Assembly (NCBI RefSeq): GCF_000182565.1
Contig: NW_015971552.1
Span: forward strand, 431,353 to 495,352
Source: Spizellomyces punctatus DAOM BR117
Taxonomy: Eukaryota > Chytridiomycota > Chytridiomycetes > Spizellomycetales > Spizellomycetaceae
DNA: 64,000 bases
Reading direction: 5' to 3'
A program made the position numbers and the translations under genes. The notes beneath the pieces are model-generated. The model was not told where the DNA came from, did no database searches, and was given only the letters and a program-made list of their open reading frames with translations. Shown here one piece after another: positions 1 to 10,570 of the stretch (position 1 is the stretch's first letter; each line of letters opens with the position of its first letter).

Positions 1-1173
1 AATCATCAAGTTACATACCACCCAAACTAGCAATCTTAAACTTTTTCCTATCGGGGCCCCGATGAACAGTAACAACTCTCACACCCTTGAGCGTCTTTTC
101 CAAACGACTCTTATCCCTCTCCGTTAGTCCCTTTTCAAGCATCCCGACATCACTCAATCCCAAAATGTTGGAAACAATCTCAAGCAAAGGACCAGACTGA
201 TAAAACGCTGTAGACGAGACGTCCAAGTTGATCTTCATCTCGTTACCAGCGGGACGTATGGATTGATGATATCCAGGCCAGACTTCGGCACCAAAACCAA
301 GGCAGTGAGATCCTGTGTTGGTGTAAAAGCTTCTGCCGACGGATACGTGGGTCGGGGCACAACATTGGCGAAGAAGGATATCCAGAGTCATTATGGCGTC
401 GTAGGGTGTAACGGCCATTTCTCCAGCAAGGAAATCTTGGAGGTTGGACATGTCAATCGTGGCCACCTAGTTCAAAGTTGTTAAAAAAAAGGGTATCAAG
501 GAATAGTAAATAAATGTGGTAAAAACTCGTTTTACCTTTTTGACTCGCATTTTGATTGTCCGAGGTGCACGGAGTTGCCTTCCATCCTGGATCGCTGTCA
601 TTTTCTGATGGGCAATCGCTCTAGCTTCATCATCATCTTCAGGGGGCTCCTACATTCCCAAAATAAGATACAACCTCACCATGCATCCCAAAAAGAAAAA
701 CGTTTAAAAGACACAAATCATACCTGAATGTCAAACACACCCATCGCTCCACATTCCAATTCATCTTTAACATACATATTCTTGCGTCCATCAAAAGCAG
801 GTTTCATTCCTCCAAGGCCCGAATCCTTGTATGCGTGCTCAAAAGCAGCAAAAACCTTTTTAGCAAACACGGGGGGCACGTCCGGAGTAAAAGCGACATC
901 GTAGTGAATGATGGGACGAGTCGGTAGACGAGTAATTCGGATCCAGTTGGTGCGGACTCGAATGGGTCGTCCGGATGTTCCTGGCTCTGGACGAGGGTGG
1001 AAAGCTACGATGGTTTGTTTTTTGGTTTTGCCTTTTTCGGAGCTTGTGTCTGAGAGGGATCCTTCACCGTTTGTAGGGGATGAGGAGCTACTGTGCGTAT
1101 CGCCGTTTTGGTGTACGTTGGGTGAGGTGCCGTTGAGCTCGTCGGGCGATCCGTTGCTGGAAGGGCTGGACAT
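1..1173 (-). CDS. Argonaute protein, 5' part (gene runs off the window)
   Basis: This is the N-terminal part of an Argonaute, the small-RNA-guided effector of RNA interference. Three exons are readable: 1173-724, 649-536 and 466 to the window edge. The introns use GT...AG and the phases close. The first about 55 residues are a low-complexity Ser/Asn/Thr-rich leader. The ArgoN domain follows (WIRITRLPTRPIIHYDVAF, then VFAAFEHAYKDSGLGGMKPAFDGRKNMY). The third exon carries the linker-1 signature GFGAEVWPGYHQSIRP...MKINLDVSSTAFY, which is diagnostic for eukaryotic Argonautes. The reading continues into the start of PAZ. MID and PIWI lie outside the window, so slicer competence cannot be judged. 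A fungal QDE-2-type role in quelling is the likely function. The gene diverges from the carboxylase gene at 1901. Confidence 0.93.
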
Positions 1174-1688
1174 GATTTGTTTTTCTGCTGTGAGGATGGG
1201 GTTTAGGTTTCGTCGTCAAGTACGCATAATGCCACAAAACACACAACAAGAAGCCCAGAACTTACTCTGTAGAAATCCCATAAAATACCAAATTTTCAAA
1301 ATCCAGAAAACAAAGAGAGGAAATGCATGGACCACGGGTTTATATACTTGCGCTCATGAACCAAAAAGTCTATTTTGATTTCAAAAGAAAAAAGGCTTAC
1401 AAGCCCTGTGAAAGTAGTCTATTCTTTCGCGACCCGTCATTGATTGACATTTAACAAGCTACCGGCTCCTGCCCTCCAAAAATATTCATTATTGAAATGT
1501 ATCGAGTCGAATAGCACATCAGACAAATGTCCATGTCCTATTCCTCCACATTAACTGTAAATAAGTGTATTGGATTTTAATTCTATGCATGATACATGAT
1601 ACGTTTATAGTTTGCAATGATATGAAGAATGCACTCCACGAGTCTCCTTCCAAAAAGTTAAGCAAACTATTGCAGACCAGGCAATACC

Positions 1689-1706
1689 CACGTGACATTT
1701 CACGTG
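1689..1706. promoter_or_regulatory. Two CACGTG E-boxes in the divergent promoter
   Basis: The 727-bp spacer 1174-1900 separates the divergent Argonaute and acyl-CoA carboxylase genes. It is AT-rich and holds no convincing gene. Two perfect CACGTG palindromes lie 12 bp apart at 1689-1694 and 1701-1706. CACGTG is the classic bHLH site (Cbf1, Pho4 or SREBP-like factors in fungi). Control of the carboxylase by such a factor is inference. Confidence 0.4.
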
Positions 1707-1900
1707 AATACATGACATGAATTTAATTTGTGAAATTGGTGAGGGGCTAAACATTTAACCACTCTTGTTGTCCCAAAGATCAAGGTCTTTTACGCACAGC
1801 TGCGTTTTCATGCAGGTCCTTCTGTTTGGAGGGTTTCCGTTTTCTTTTATCAACCAGAAGTTTTTGAATCGTTTTAACTGTCTTTTGAACTATTTGCAAG

Positions 1901-4900
1901 ATGGGGGATGATGCATCGCAGAGACGTTTACATGCCATCAAAGGACATTTACAAGGTACCCGTTTTCTATCCAACATTAAACAATCCGCACAGGCACAAA
2001 AACTAACACCACACATCAAAAAAAGATGCCCCCAAAAAACACAAACTCCTCATAGCAAACCGTTCCGAAATCGCCATCCGAATCGCCCACGCAGCCTCCG
2101 CACTGAATTTCCACACAATCGGAATCTACACTATAGATGACGCCGAGTGTTTACATGTCAAGAAATGTGATGAGGCGGTGCAGATTGGCAAGGGTGTGAA
2201 TGGATATTTGGATATTGAGGGGATTTTAAATGTGTGTAGGGAACGGGGGGTTTGGGGTGTGCATCCTGGGTATGGGTTTTTGAGGTATGTAATGTGTGGG
2301 ATTTATGTTATGGGTTCTTTTTTTTAATTAATGTTTTTTGTCAAGTGAGAATAAAGAGTTTGCGAGACGGTGTGAGGAAGAAGGGATTGTGTTTGTTGGA
2401 CCTTCTTCGGACATGTTGGGATTATTTGGTGACAGTACGTAACCATTTCAAAATCCCCCCCCCCCCCCCCCCATGTACAAATCGTAAGTCTCATTCTCTC
2501 TTCATTAAACTAGAACTCGCAGCCAAAGCCCTCGCAACCTCTCTCGGTATCCCAACCCTCAAATCCACAACGGGACCCACAACACTTGATCAAACCCTGT
2601 CATTCCACTCCAAACTCTCCAACCCCATCATGATCAAATCGATTCACGGAGGAGGTGGAAGAGGCATGCGAATCGTACATGACCCAAAAGAGATTCCAAA
2701 AGCGTATGCGCTTGCTCAAATGGAATCTGAACGGAGTTTCGGGAATGGGGATGTTTATGTCGAGGAATTTCTTGCGCGGGCTCGACATGTTGAGGTTCAG
2801 GTTATTGGTGATGGGAGGGATGTGGTGCATTGTTGGGAGAGGGAGTGTACGTTGCAGAGACGGAATCAAAAGTTGGTGGAGGTTGCGCCTTGTCCTGCGT
2901 TGGAGGATGGTGTGAGGATGAGAATTGTGGATGCTGCTGTAAAAATGGCCAAAGCTGGGTGAGTTATTCCCAAAAAACAAACAAAAAAAAGGACAAGAGG
3001 GATATATTAACTTGTATGTCTTTAGAAAGTACAAATCATTGGGAACATTTGAATTCCTCCTCTCCCCAACAACAAACAAATTCTACTTTCTCGAAACCAA
3101 CCCCCGAATCCAAGTCGAACATACCATCACCGAAGAAACCACTCGCATCGACCTAGTCCAAACCCAACTCTCCATCTCCCTCGGCCACAGTTTAGTAAAC
3201 CTCGGTTTAACAAACATACCCAAACCCACAACATACGCCATCCAACTCCGTATCAACGCAGAAACATACGAAAAAGGGGACGTGATACCTTCTTTTGGAT
3301 ATATAAAAGCATTTGATCCACCTACTGGCCGTGGGATTCGAGTGGATACAGCTGGATACGCGGGGTACACCCTTCCATCGACCTTTGATTCCCTTCTTGC
3401 TAAACTAGTGATATTTGATGCACCGAGTTTTACGGCAGGGTTGGATCGAGCTTATCGGGCGTTACGTGAGTTTCGGATTGAGGGTGTGCAGACGAATATG
3501 GGTGTTTTGATGGGGTTGTGTTTGGATGAGGAGGTAAGGGGGTCTAGGGTTTGGACGCGGTATATTGAGGAACGGGGTGTCAAGGCTTTGAATGGACCCA
3601 ACATGTTTTTTGAGAAGAGACGGGTGGTGGAGAAAAGTGAGGAGGTGGTTGTGGGGCCTGAAGGGAGTGTTGCGGTTCGGATGCCCATGCATGGTGTTGT
3701 CGTGTAAGTTTGGACGTTTTGATTCTTTGTTTGAAATATTTGGGGTTGTTTATTTTTTATTTTTTAGGGCTTTGAATGTTGGAGTGGGGGATACAGTCTC
3801 TACAGGACAAGAGGTAAAAAAAACCCCCTTCAACCAAACTACAAGTTTATTGGTTTCACATATCATACTCACACTTTTCCGCATTGTACCAGCTCGCGAT
3901 TATATCCGCCATGAAAATGGAACACGCCATTTCATCCCCCCAATCTGGTGTAATAGCCTCCATACCCACTACACTAGGATCAACCCTCGAACCCTCCTCT
4001 CCCATCCTGTACGTAACATCCCGCAATATCACAACAGACGACATTACTAACAAACTACATAAAGATTCATCACCCCAATGGACTCGACGATACTTGCAAA
4101 GGAATCTACACCAGCGAATCTGGACGTCATTCGACCGGATTTGGCGGACCTTTTTGAGCGGCGACGGGTATTAACGGATGAAGCCCGTGTTGACGCTGTG
4201 CGTAAGCGGCATGAAAAAGGGAAATTGACTGCCTGGGAGAATGTTGTTGGGTTGGTGGATGAGGGGAGTTGGATAGAGTATGGGAGTTTAGGTAAAACCG
4301 AAAAAAAAACCACTATTTATTGTTCACGTAACGGTTTTGTTTATGTTCATGTTTTCTTTTTGGGGGGATTTGTTAAATAGCTGTAGCAGCTCAATCCTCC
4401 CGACGATCCGAAACCGAATTAACAAAAATCTCACCTCGCGATGGAGTATTAACTGGGTTTGGAACCATTAATGCCCACCTCTTTCCAACCCAATCTCGAG
4501 CGGCCGTTATCGCATGTAAGTTTCTCATACTGCTACTTCTTTTACGACTTGCTAACGTATTTTTTTTTGTGGTAGATGATTATACGGTTTTTGCGGGAAC
4601 ACAGGGATATTATAACCATTTGAAACAAGATCGGATTCTTCACCTTGTGCATAAATTTCGGATACCTTTGGTGGTGTTTTGTGAAGGTGGAGGTGGACGG
4701 CCTGGGGATGTTGACGTACGTATGCACCAACATTGCAACAAGTCAAAACCAAAAACTAACATGTGTATTGTTTTTTTTTTTTTTTTTTTTGTAGACACCC
4801 ACATTAACGGGACTAAATGTCCCAACCTTCCACTCCCTAGCCCAAATATCATCAAAAGTCCCAACCATCGGCATCGCCTCTGGAAACTGTTTTGCCGGGA

Positions 4901-6174
4901 ACGCCGCCCTCTTATCCATGTGTGATATCATTATCGCGACCGAGGATGCGTGTATTGGGATGGGAGGACCGGCCATGATTGAAGGGGGTGGATTGGGACG
5001 CGTAAAAGCAATCGAGATTGGACCTGTGGATGTCCAGGTTCGGAATGGTGTCATGTGAGTATGGAATGGCAAATATTATAGTCTTTTTTTGAGCAATTAA
5101 ACTAATGTATGTTTTCTTGGGGGGTTAAATAGTGATGTACTCGTTAAAACGGAACGAGATGCCATCACGCCAACCAAACAATACCTATCCTACCTCCAAG
5201 GCCGTCTTCCATCCTTTACATGCGCAGATCAACGGGCCCTTCGGCACGCCATACCCGAAAACCGTAAAAGAAGTTTTGCAATCCGGAATGTGATTAACGT
5301 TCTTGCGGATACAGATAGTATATTGGAATTACAAAAAGGGTTTGGAGAGGGTGTTGTTACCTGTTTTATACGCATCGAGGCAAGTTTGTTATTATAAACA
5401 ATTAAACATACGCAGGAAACGAAAAAATAAATAACAATAATATTTTTTAGGGCTGGCCATTCGGACTCGTAGCAAACAACTCACAACACAATAGTGGAGC
5501 CATCGACTGTTCTTCCGCAACAAAAATAACCCGTTTTATCCGTCTCTGTGATCGGAATGGTATCCCCATTCTTTCATTATGCGATACACCGGGGTTTATG
5601 GTGGGTGTTGAGGCGGAAAAAACGGGGCAGGTACGGAGGTTTGGAGAGTTGTTTTGTGCGTGGGGTGCGATCAAGGTTCCTGTTTTCACTGGTGAGTACG
5701 CACTTTTTTTTACACGTTCTTGTCCCAACAAACACATTTTTTAATATTTTACTGTAGTCATTCTACGTAAAGCCTATGGTCTAGGCGCCCAATCCATGGC
5801 CTCTGGTTCCCTCTCATCCCCCTTTTTCAGCATCGCATGGCCAACAGGTGAATTCGGTGCCATGGGTCTCGAAGGTGCCGTTCGATTAGGATTCAAAAAA
5901 GAATTAAAAGGGGATGATGGAAAGGAGTTTGAGAGGTTGGTTAACGAGTTTTATGAAAAGGGCCGCGCGGTGAGGGTTGCGAGGGGGGTCGAGATTGATC
6001 AGGTATAAAGTTGTTTTGGTTTTTTTGGGAATGTGTGATGGGTGATGCTGATGTTGTTTTTTGTTATGATTTATTTTTTTTTTAAAGGTGATTGATCCGG
6101 CTGAGACGAGGCAGTGGGTTTTGAGGGGGTTCTTGTCGTGTGGAGGTGGCATCCCAAAGCAAGGCTTGGCATAG
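1901..6174 (+). CDS. Single-chain biotin-dependent acyl-CoA carboxylase (BC-BCCP-CT)
   Basis: One polypeptide of 1089 aa carries all three parts of a biotin carboxylase system. Fifteen exons close in phase: 1901-1955, 2026-2284, 2346-2434, 2514-2958, 3026-3703, 3768-3813, 3893-4008, 4065-4291, 4381-4515, 4576-4715, 4795-5054, 5133-5379, 5451-5691, 5758-6002, 6088-6174. Residues about 25-480 are biotin carboxylase ([17 protein letters not shown], the Gly-rich [11 protein letters not shown] loop, [14 protein letters not shown]). The biotinyl motif AMKMEH places the modified lysine near residue 532. Residues about 570-1089 are the carboxyltransferase, its two halves corresponding to the PccB/AccD and AccA-like folds ([11 protein letters not shown], then CDTPGFMVG and [10 protein letters not shown]). 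The likely reaction is ATP-dependent carboxylation of a short- or long-chain acyl-CoA. Propionyl- and methylcrotonyl-CoA carboxylases split these parts over two chains. The fused order recalls bacterial single-chain long-chain acyl-CoA carboxylases. Substrate and compartment cannot be read, and no clear targeting peptide is seen. Confidence 0.9.
5380..5450 (+). other. GC-AG intron in the carboxylase gene
   Basis: The coding frame requires a splice after GAG at 5379. The donor there reads GCAAGT instead of GTAAGT, and the acceptor is TTTTTTAG at 5450. A GC donor with otherwise perfect consensus is the usual form of this minor intron class. The frame is open on both sides only with this junction. 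Confidence 0.75.
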
Positions 6175-6738
6175 TTACAAAGTTGATGAGGGCATTTCAT
6201 AGTCCATAGGGTTGCTTTTTCGAATATCTGTTAGAGTTGGTGTGTCCGACGTTTCGACCATGACCAACACACTATGCGTTAAATGTCTAGATAGCAAACG
6301 TTACCTATCCCACAATGATAGTAATCTATAATGTTGCGGTTCTGAAAAAAAGGATTGCAGAAAAGTCATTGCAAACATAATACCTCAAAGTAAAAACGTA
6401 AAAGCTTTGATCAATATACAAACATGTTTTTTTCCAATTTCATAAAGAAATCTCTCTCAACATACAAAAAAACACACACACAAAGGGCTCCGACGACAAC
6501 AAAGAACATAAAGAACAAACGAAAAAAAAATAATGTACAAAACAGCTCTCCCTCCCTCTCTCTCTCTCTCTCTCTACATCCTTTCCTCAAAACATTCGAA
6601 AGGTTTTTTTTTTCTCTGGTGTCCTTTTTGTCCCTTTTTCTCTTTTTCCTATCCAACAGTGATATACATTTTGTTGCGTCCATTGTCCTTTCAAAAAAAA
6701 TGCGCCAGCAAAAGTGGCCGACCGCCTCTCGAGTTTCC
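6175..6738. other. Convergent 3' spacer
   Basis: This is the space between the stop codons of the carboxylase (+) and NoxA (-) genes. It is T- and A-rich with a CT microsatellite near 6548-6574. Overlapping reading frames exist but are low-complexity and have no family signature. I see no gene. Confidence 0.6.
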
Positions 6739-8667
6739 TTAAAAGTTTTCTAACAAAGAAAACAATCGAGTTGGTAAAATGCAAATCATCAAAAAAACAA
6801 TAGAAAATAAAACCTCACCTTTTCCATAAAAGAACCGTGTTCCATTTTCGGTGGCTTCTGTCCACCGATTACACGCCTTGTGCAGCGCCCCACTCAAGAC
6901 CTTGGGTCCACAAAACAAGACACCGACATCCGTGCCAGGGTGGTTGGTCCGTACCATTTTAAAGATTTGATCCCAGTTTGGTCGCCCATAGTGGGTTGGA
7001 GAGCGTAATCCCGTAATGGCATCCGATACACCTTCCTCATCATTGACGATAATGTTTTTGACTTCATCGATTTTGAGCCCGCCAGTGAGGTACGTGTGGA
7101 TTTCAATGAAACCGTCAATGTTTTCTTCCTCAAGGGTCATGAGAAGGTCTTGGAACCATTCAAAGGCGTCCTTGTCACGACAGACCCAGAAAAAGTAGAC
7201 CTTTCTGAGGCGGACCATGCCGTTGGGGTTGTTGATGCGGTACCAAATGGTCTTGAGGATGGAGGCAAAGGGCGTGACACCGATACCGGCTCCAACGAGG
7301 ATGGCAGCTTCATAGTCAAACACGTCCTCAGAGGCAGAACCGTAGGGGCCGTCAATCATGACGAGGGGGAGAGACGTGGGAGGGGCCATGCCTTGCTCGT
7401 CCTTGTCGCCAAACCGGCATCCGCAGCGCTTGGCAAATTTGGTGGTCCAATCACCAACGACACGAATGTGGATCGAGACGAAATCTTCGTGGGGGGACGA
7501 CGTAAGGGTAAACGGGTGCCATTCAAAGTTGCCAATCTCTGGACAGCAAATGAAAATGTACTGTCCGGCCTTTGTGACACACGAGGGCTTCTTGACTTGA
7601 ATTTCCACCACTTTGGAGGGGTGTTGGACGACTTTGGAAATGTACGTTTTGCGTCTTCCACGGACTTCGCGCACAATGCGCTCGACGAGGTAGGCGACAC
7701 CAGAAAGGACCCACCATTTCCAGAATGTAGCACCTCCACGGCACTTGTCGATGGGGGGCGAACCTGGCGGGGGATCATCCGCCTTGATAAAGCAGAATGC
7801 ACCGTGCATCAAGAGACCGCCGAAAAAGACGATAAACAGGTGGTGGGTGAACCAAAACTGTTCAAAGTACTTGCGGCGGACACCTTCGACGGCCGAGGTG
7901 ACCATGAGAAAAAAGGCCAGCGTGATGACTTGACCCGTGAGACCGGGACCCGAGAGCCAAGCGAGTTCCATGGCCGACATGTTTTGAGCGCCGAGGGTTT
8001 TTTCCACGTTGAGGTAGTTGAAGTAGTGAGCGACGATGTGGACATAGGTCCAAAAGACGATACACCAGGCGATAAAGATGTGAAAGGTAATGTTTTTGTC
8101 AAAGGGGACAAATTTGTTTAGAAAGGTTGTGCGAACCATGGAGATCAAGTTTCTGCAGACGGTAAAGAGGAGGATGGCGCAATTGAGGTTGATGACGTTT
8201 GCAGCGGAACGTGCCATGGGGAGGCCGTGTGAGATGACGGAGCGAAAAAACGATAGATTGGGAGCCGTCCAGAGCTGGTAGTAACCGTAGGCAAAGTAGG
8301 CAATCTGAATGCCAATCCACAGAACGGTAAAGATTTGCCGTGGTCCTATAATAGAATGAGCCAAGCATGTTAGCACAGTGTTTTACTGTTAGCAAGCCGT
8401 GGCTCCCATTGTTTCCCCCTCCCAACCTCGACTCTGCGACCTTTCCAACACTTGTGTGCGTGTGTGCGTGTACGTGCGAGTCTCTGATTCCCTCCTAATT
8501 CCCATTGTCCAGTTTTGCAATTCGCACCGCAACTCACCTTCATTGACCATCCAATTGTCAAAGCGAACCCGCAGTTTGCTCTTTCTTGTCCGTGGAGGGA
8601 GAACACCAATGTTGACCTTGTGCTCTCCTGCCGAGCCCTTGTAGTAAACGCTCTGAGATGGAGGCAT
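6739..8667 (-). CDS. noxA: NADPH oxidase, NoxA type
   Basis: The 555-aa product transfers electrons from NADPH across a membrane to oxygen, making superoxide. Three exons close in phase: 8667-8538, 8345-6819 and 6749-6739. The splice at the end matters: the last exon gives the conserved C-terminus FFYGKENF, whereas reading through the intron does not. The start gives MPPSQSVYYKG and leads into WMVNEGPRQIFTVLW, the conserved first membrane segment. The two heme-binding histidine pairs are in HIFIAWCIVFWTYVHIVAHYF and FWFTHHLFIVFFGGLLMHG. The FAD motif is HPFTLTSSP and the NADPH-binding motif is DGPYGS...GAGIGVTPFASIL. No EF-hands precede the core, which separates it from NoxC/Nox5 types. The length suits fungal NoxA. 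Regulators such as NoxR and Rac are not in the window. Confidence 0.95.
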
Positions 8668-9271
8668 TGCGTGTGTTCTGTGTGTGTACGTGGGGGGGAA
8701 TGCAGTCTTCTATCTAGTGCGAATGCGTGTGTGTGTGTGTATATGCGCAGGACAAACGAGTGTCCTCCCCAGTCTAGTAAAGGAATGCACTAGTTCCCTA
8801 CTCTCTCTCTGTCGTTGTCGAATTCGTTCACCACTGACACTGCAAGATTGCAACTATATACAAACACACAAACCAAGTGTGTTGATGAGAGTGACAGAAG
8901 AAGAAGTAAGTAAAAGTAAGCTAAAGTCTAATAAGTGGGTGGGAATAAAATATGAAACAATTCAACCCCTCATTTGACCGCAACCATCCCATGTAATACG
9001 CGAAAAAGAAAAGTCTAAAACACTCTATACAAGAGACACACAAGAGACACGAGTGAAAAGAGATCAATACAAAAAGAGGAGAAATTCAAAAGGAGAAAAA
9101 GTGTCTCCATGTCTCTCATTCCAATTAGGAAAGAAAGAAGAAGAGTCATAATGACTCTAATAATAATCCCACTCAAACACTAAATAAGGAGAAATTATAA
9201 TTAATATTTCTGTTCACATTGGTAGACTCGCTCTAGACTTCCACACACACAGTTGTTAGTGAGAGCGAGAG

Positions 9272-9302
<31 letters not shown>

Positions 9303-10570
9303 TTAAGAATGTGTGTGTGTGTGTGTGTGTGTGAGATGAGAGAGAAAAGCAACTTCAATAATCAATTATAACGACTATTTACATATTCTCTTGATCTCTC
9401 TCATTCTCTCTCTCACACACTTTTTTGTTTCTCTCACTCATTCTCACTCATTCTCACTGTCTGTGTGTATTTCTCTCTCTCTCACTTCAAACTTACTCTT
9501 TTTACCACGCGCGTTTGATGATTATCATTACTACTTGTGAAACATTATTATACATACATGTTCTATCTAGAATATTTACATTATATTTCTTTTACTTTCG
9601 GGTTATTTGATTGCAATTACATTGTTTGTTAGTGCATGGTCTCTCTTCAATGCAACAAGAGGGAATTCAAACATTACAGAATTCCCTACTCTACAAGTAT
9701 GAGCAACTACTCTTGTTACGGATTCCACACGATGTAGTATTCTTTATTTTCCATGCTTGTTTGACTATTCTCATGGGGAATGGTCACTCGGGCACCTAGT
9801 CTCACATGTTTAGGTTTTCTTCATTCACACACACACGCACACGATCTTTGATGATGGGGACAGCTGCATGGGTGACTCGATCTCTGTTTGGATAAGTATT
9901 CTCACAGAGTGGAAAGAAGCGACATGTACGCACCATACACACACAGCATGTCTGCATACAGAGTTCAGTGGAACTAAGGACCATGGACCATTTGGTCAAT
10001 GTCATTGCATTTTCATGACGGCCAGAACATGATCTTTTGGTACAAGAATTTGTGACATCCAAGCAAGACCAGGATCTCTTCTGCCTTTTTACTCTACGTT
10101 AAACGCAAATACTCGAAGCCGTAAGCACGAACCCGTGAGTGGCATCCATTGCATTCCACGCTCTCATCATCCTCGCTCTGGCTCAGAGTATGCCCTCTAT
10201 TAAAGGACTCGCTCATGCTTACAGTACCTTTATCCAGTGACAAATGTAGCTGCCAGATTCTTCCCAAATGCGCCTGGGGGGAAATGCAATGCATTGTCAA
10301 CATGCAAGAGTCTCTTGTGCGGGGAATCAGATGCTAGAGTACTTTTAATTGCCAAATCAATGCCTCGAGGTGTTCCAAAAATCGTACATTCCATATTGTG
10401 ATCGATTACGTCAGCACATGCGTCATGTTTTTGTACAGAGATCGCTCGCTCTGTGAGGGCATGTTGGAACACCTTTTTTCATTATCGGGCTCGCCAGACC
10501 TGACACGACTCCAACAAATTGCCTTGACCGTCTTGGACTTGGCGGCAACAGAAAAACGAATCCCTACGAC
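8668..10570. other. 1.9-kb spacer rich in simple repeats
   Basis: This is the divergent spacer between noxA (-) and the FUSC gene (+). Microsatellites dominate 8680-9480. The stretch 10094-10560 has overlapping open frames on both strands, none with a family signature. A minus-strand frame at 10230-10472 (80 aa) is the least compositionally biased. I do not call a gene. Confidence 0.5.
9276..9334. repeat. Adjacent (GA)n and (GT)n microsatellites
   Basis: A GA run at 9276-9302 is followed after nine bases by a GT run at 9311-9334. Both are perfect or nearly so. They lie upstream of noxA. Confidence 0.9.

Noticed and set aside
6410-6760. Small open frames on both strands downstream of the carboxylase
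   Set aside because: They are CT/GA microsatellite shadows within the convergent 3' regions.
10230-10560. Overlapping open frames on both strands upstream of the FUSC gene
   Set aside because: Neither could be extended by splicing into a longer protein or joined to the neighbouring genes, and no motif was seen.
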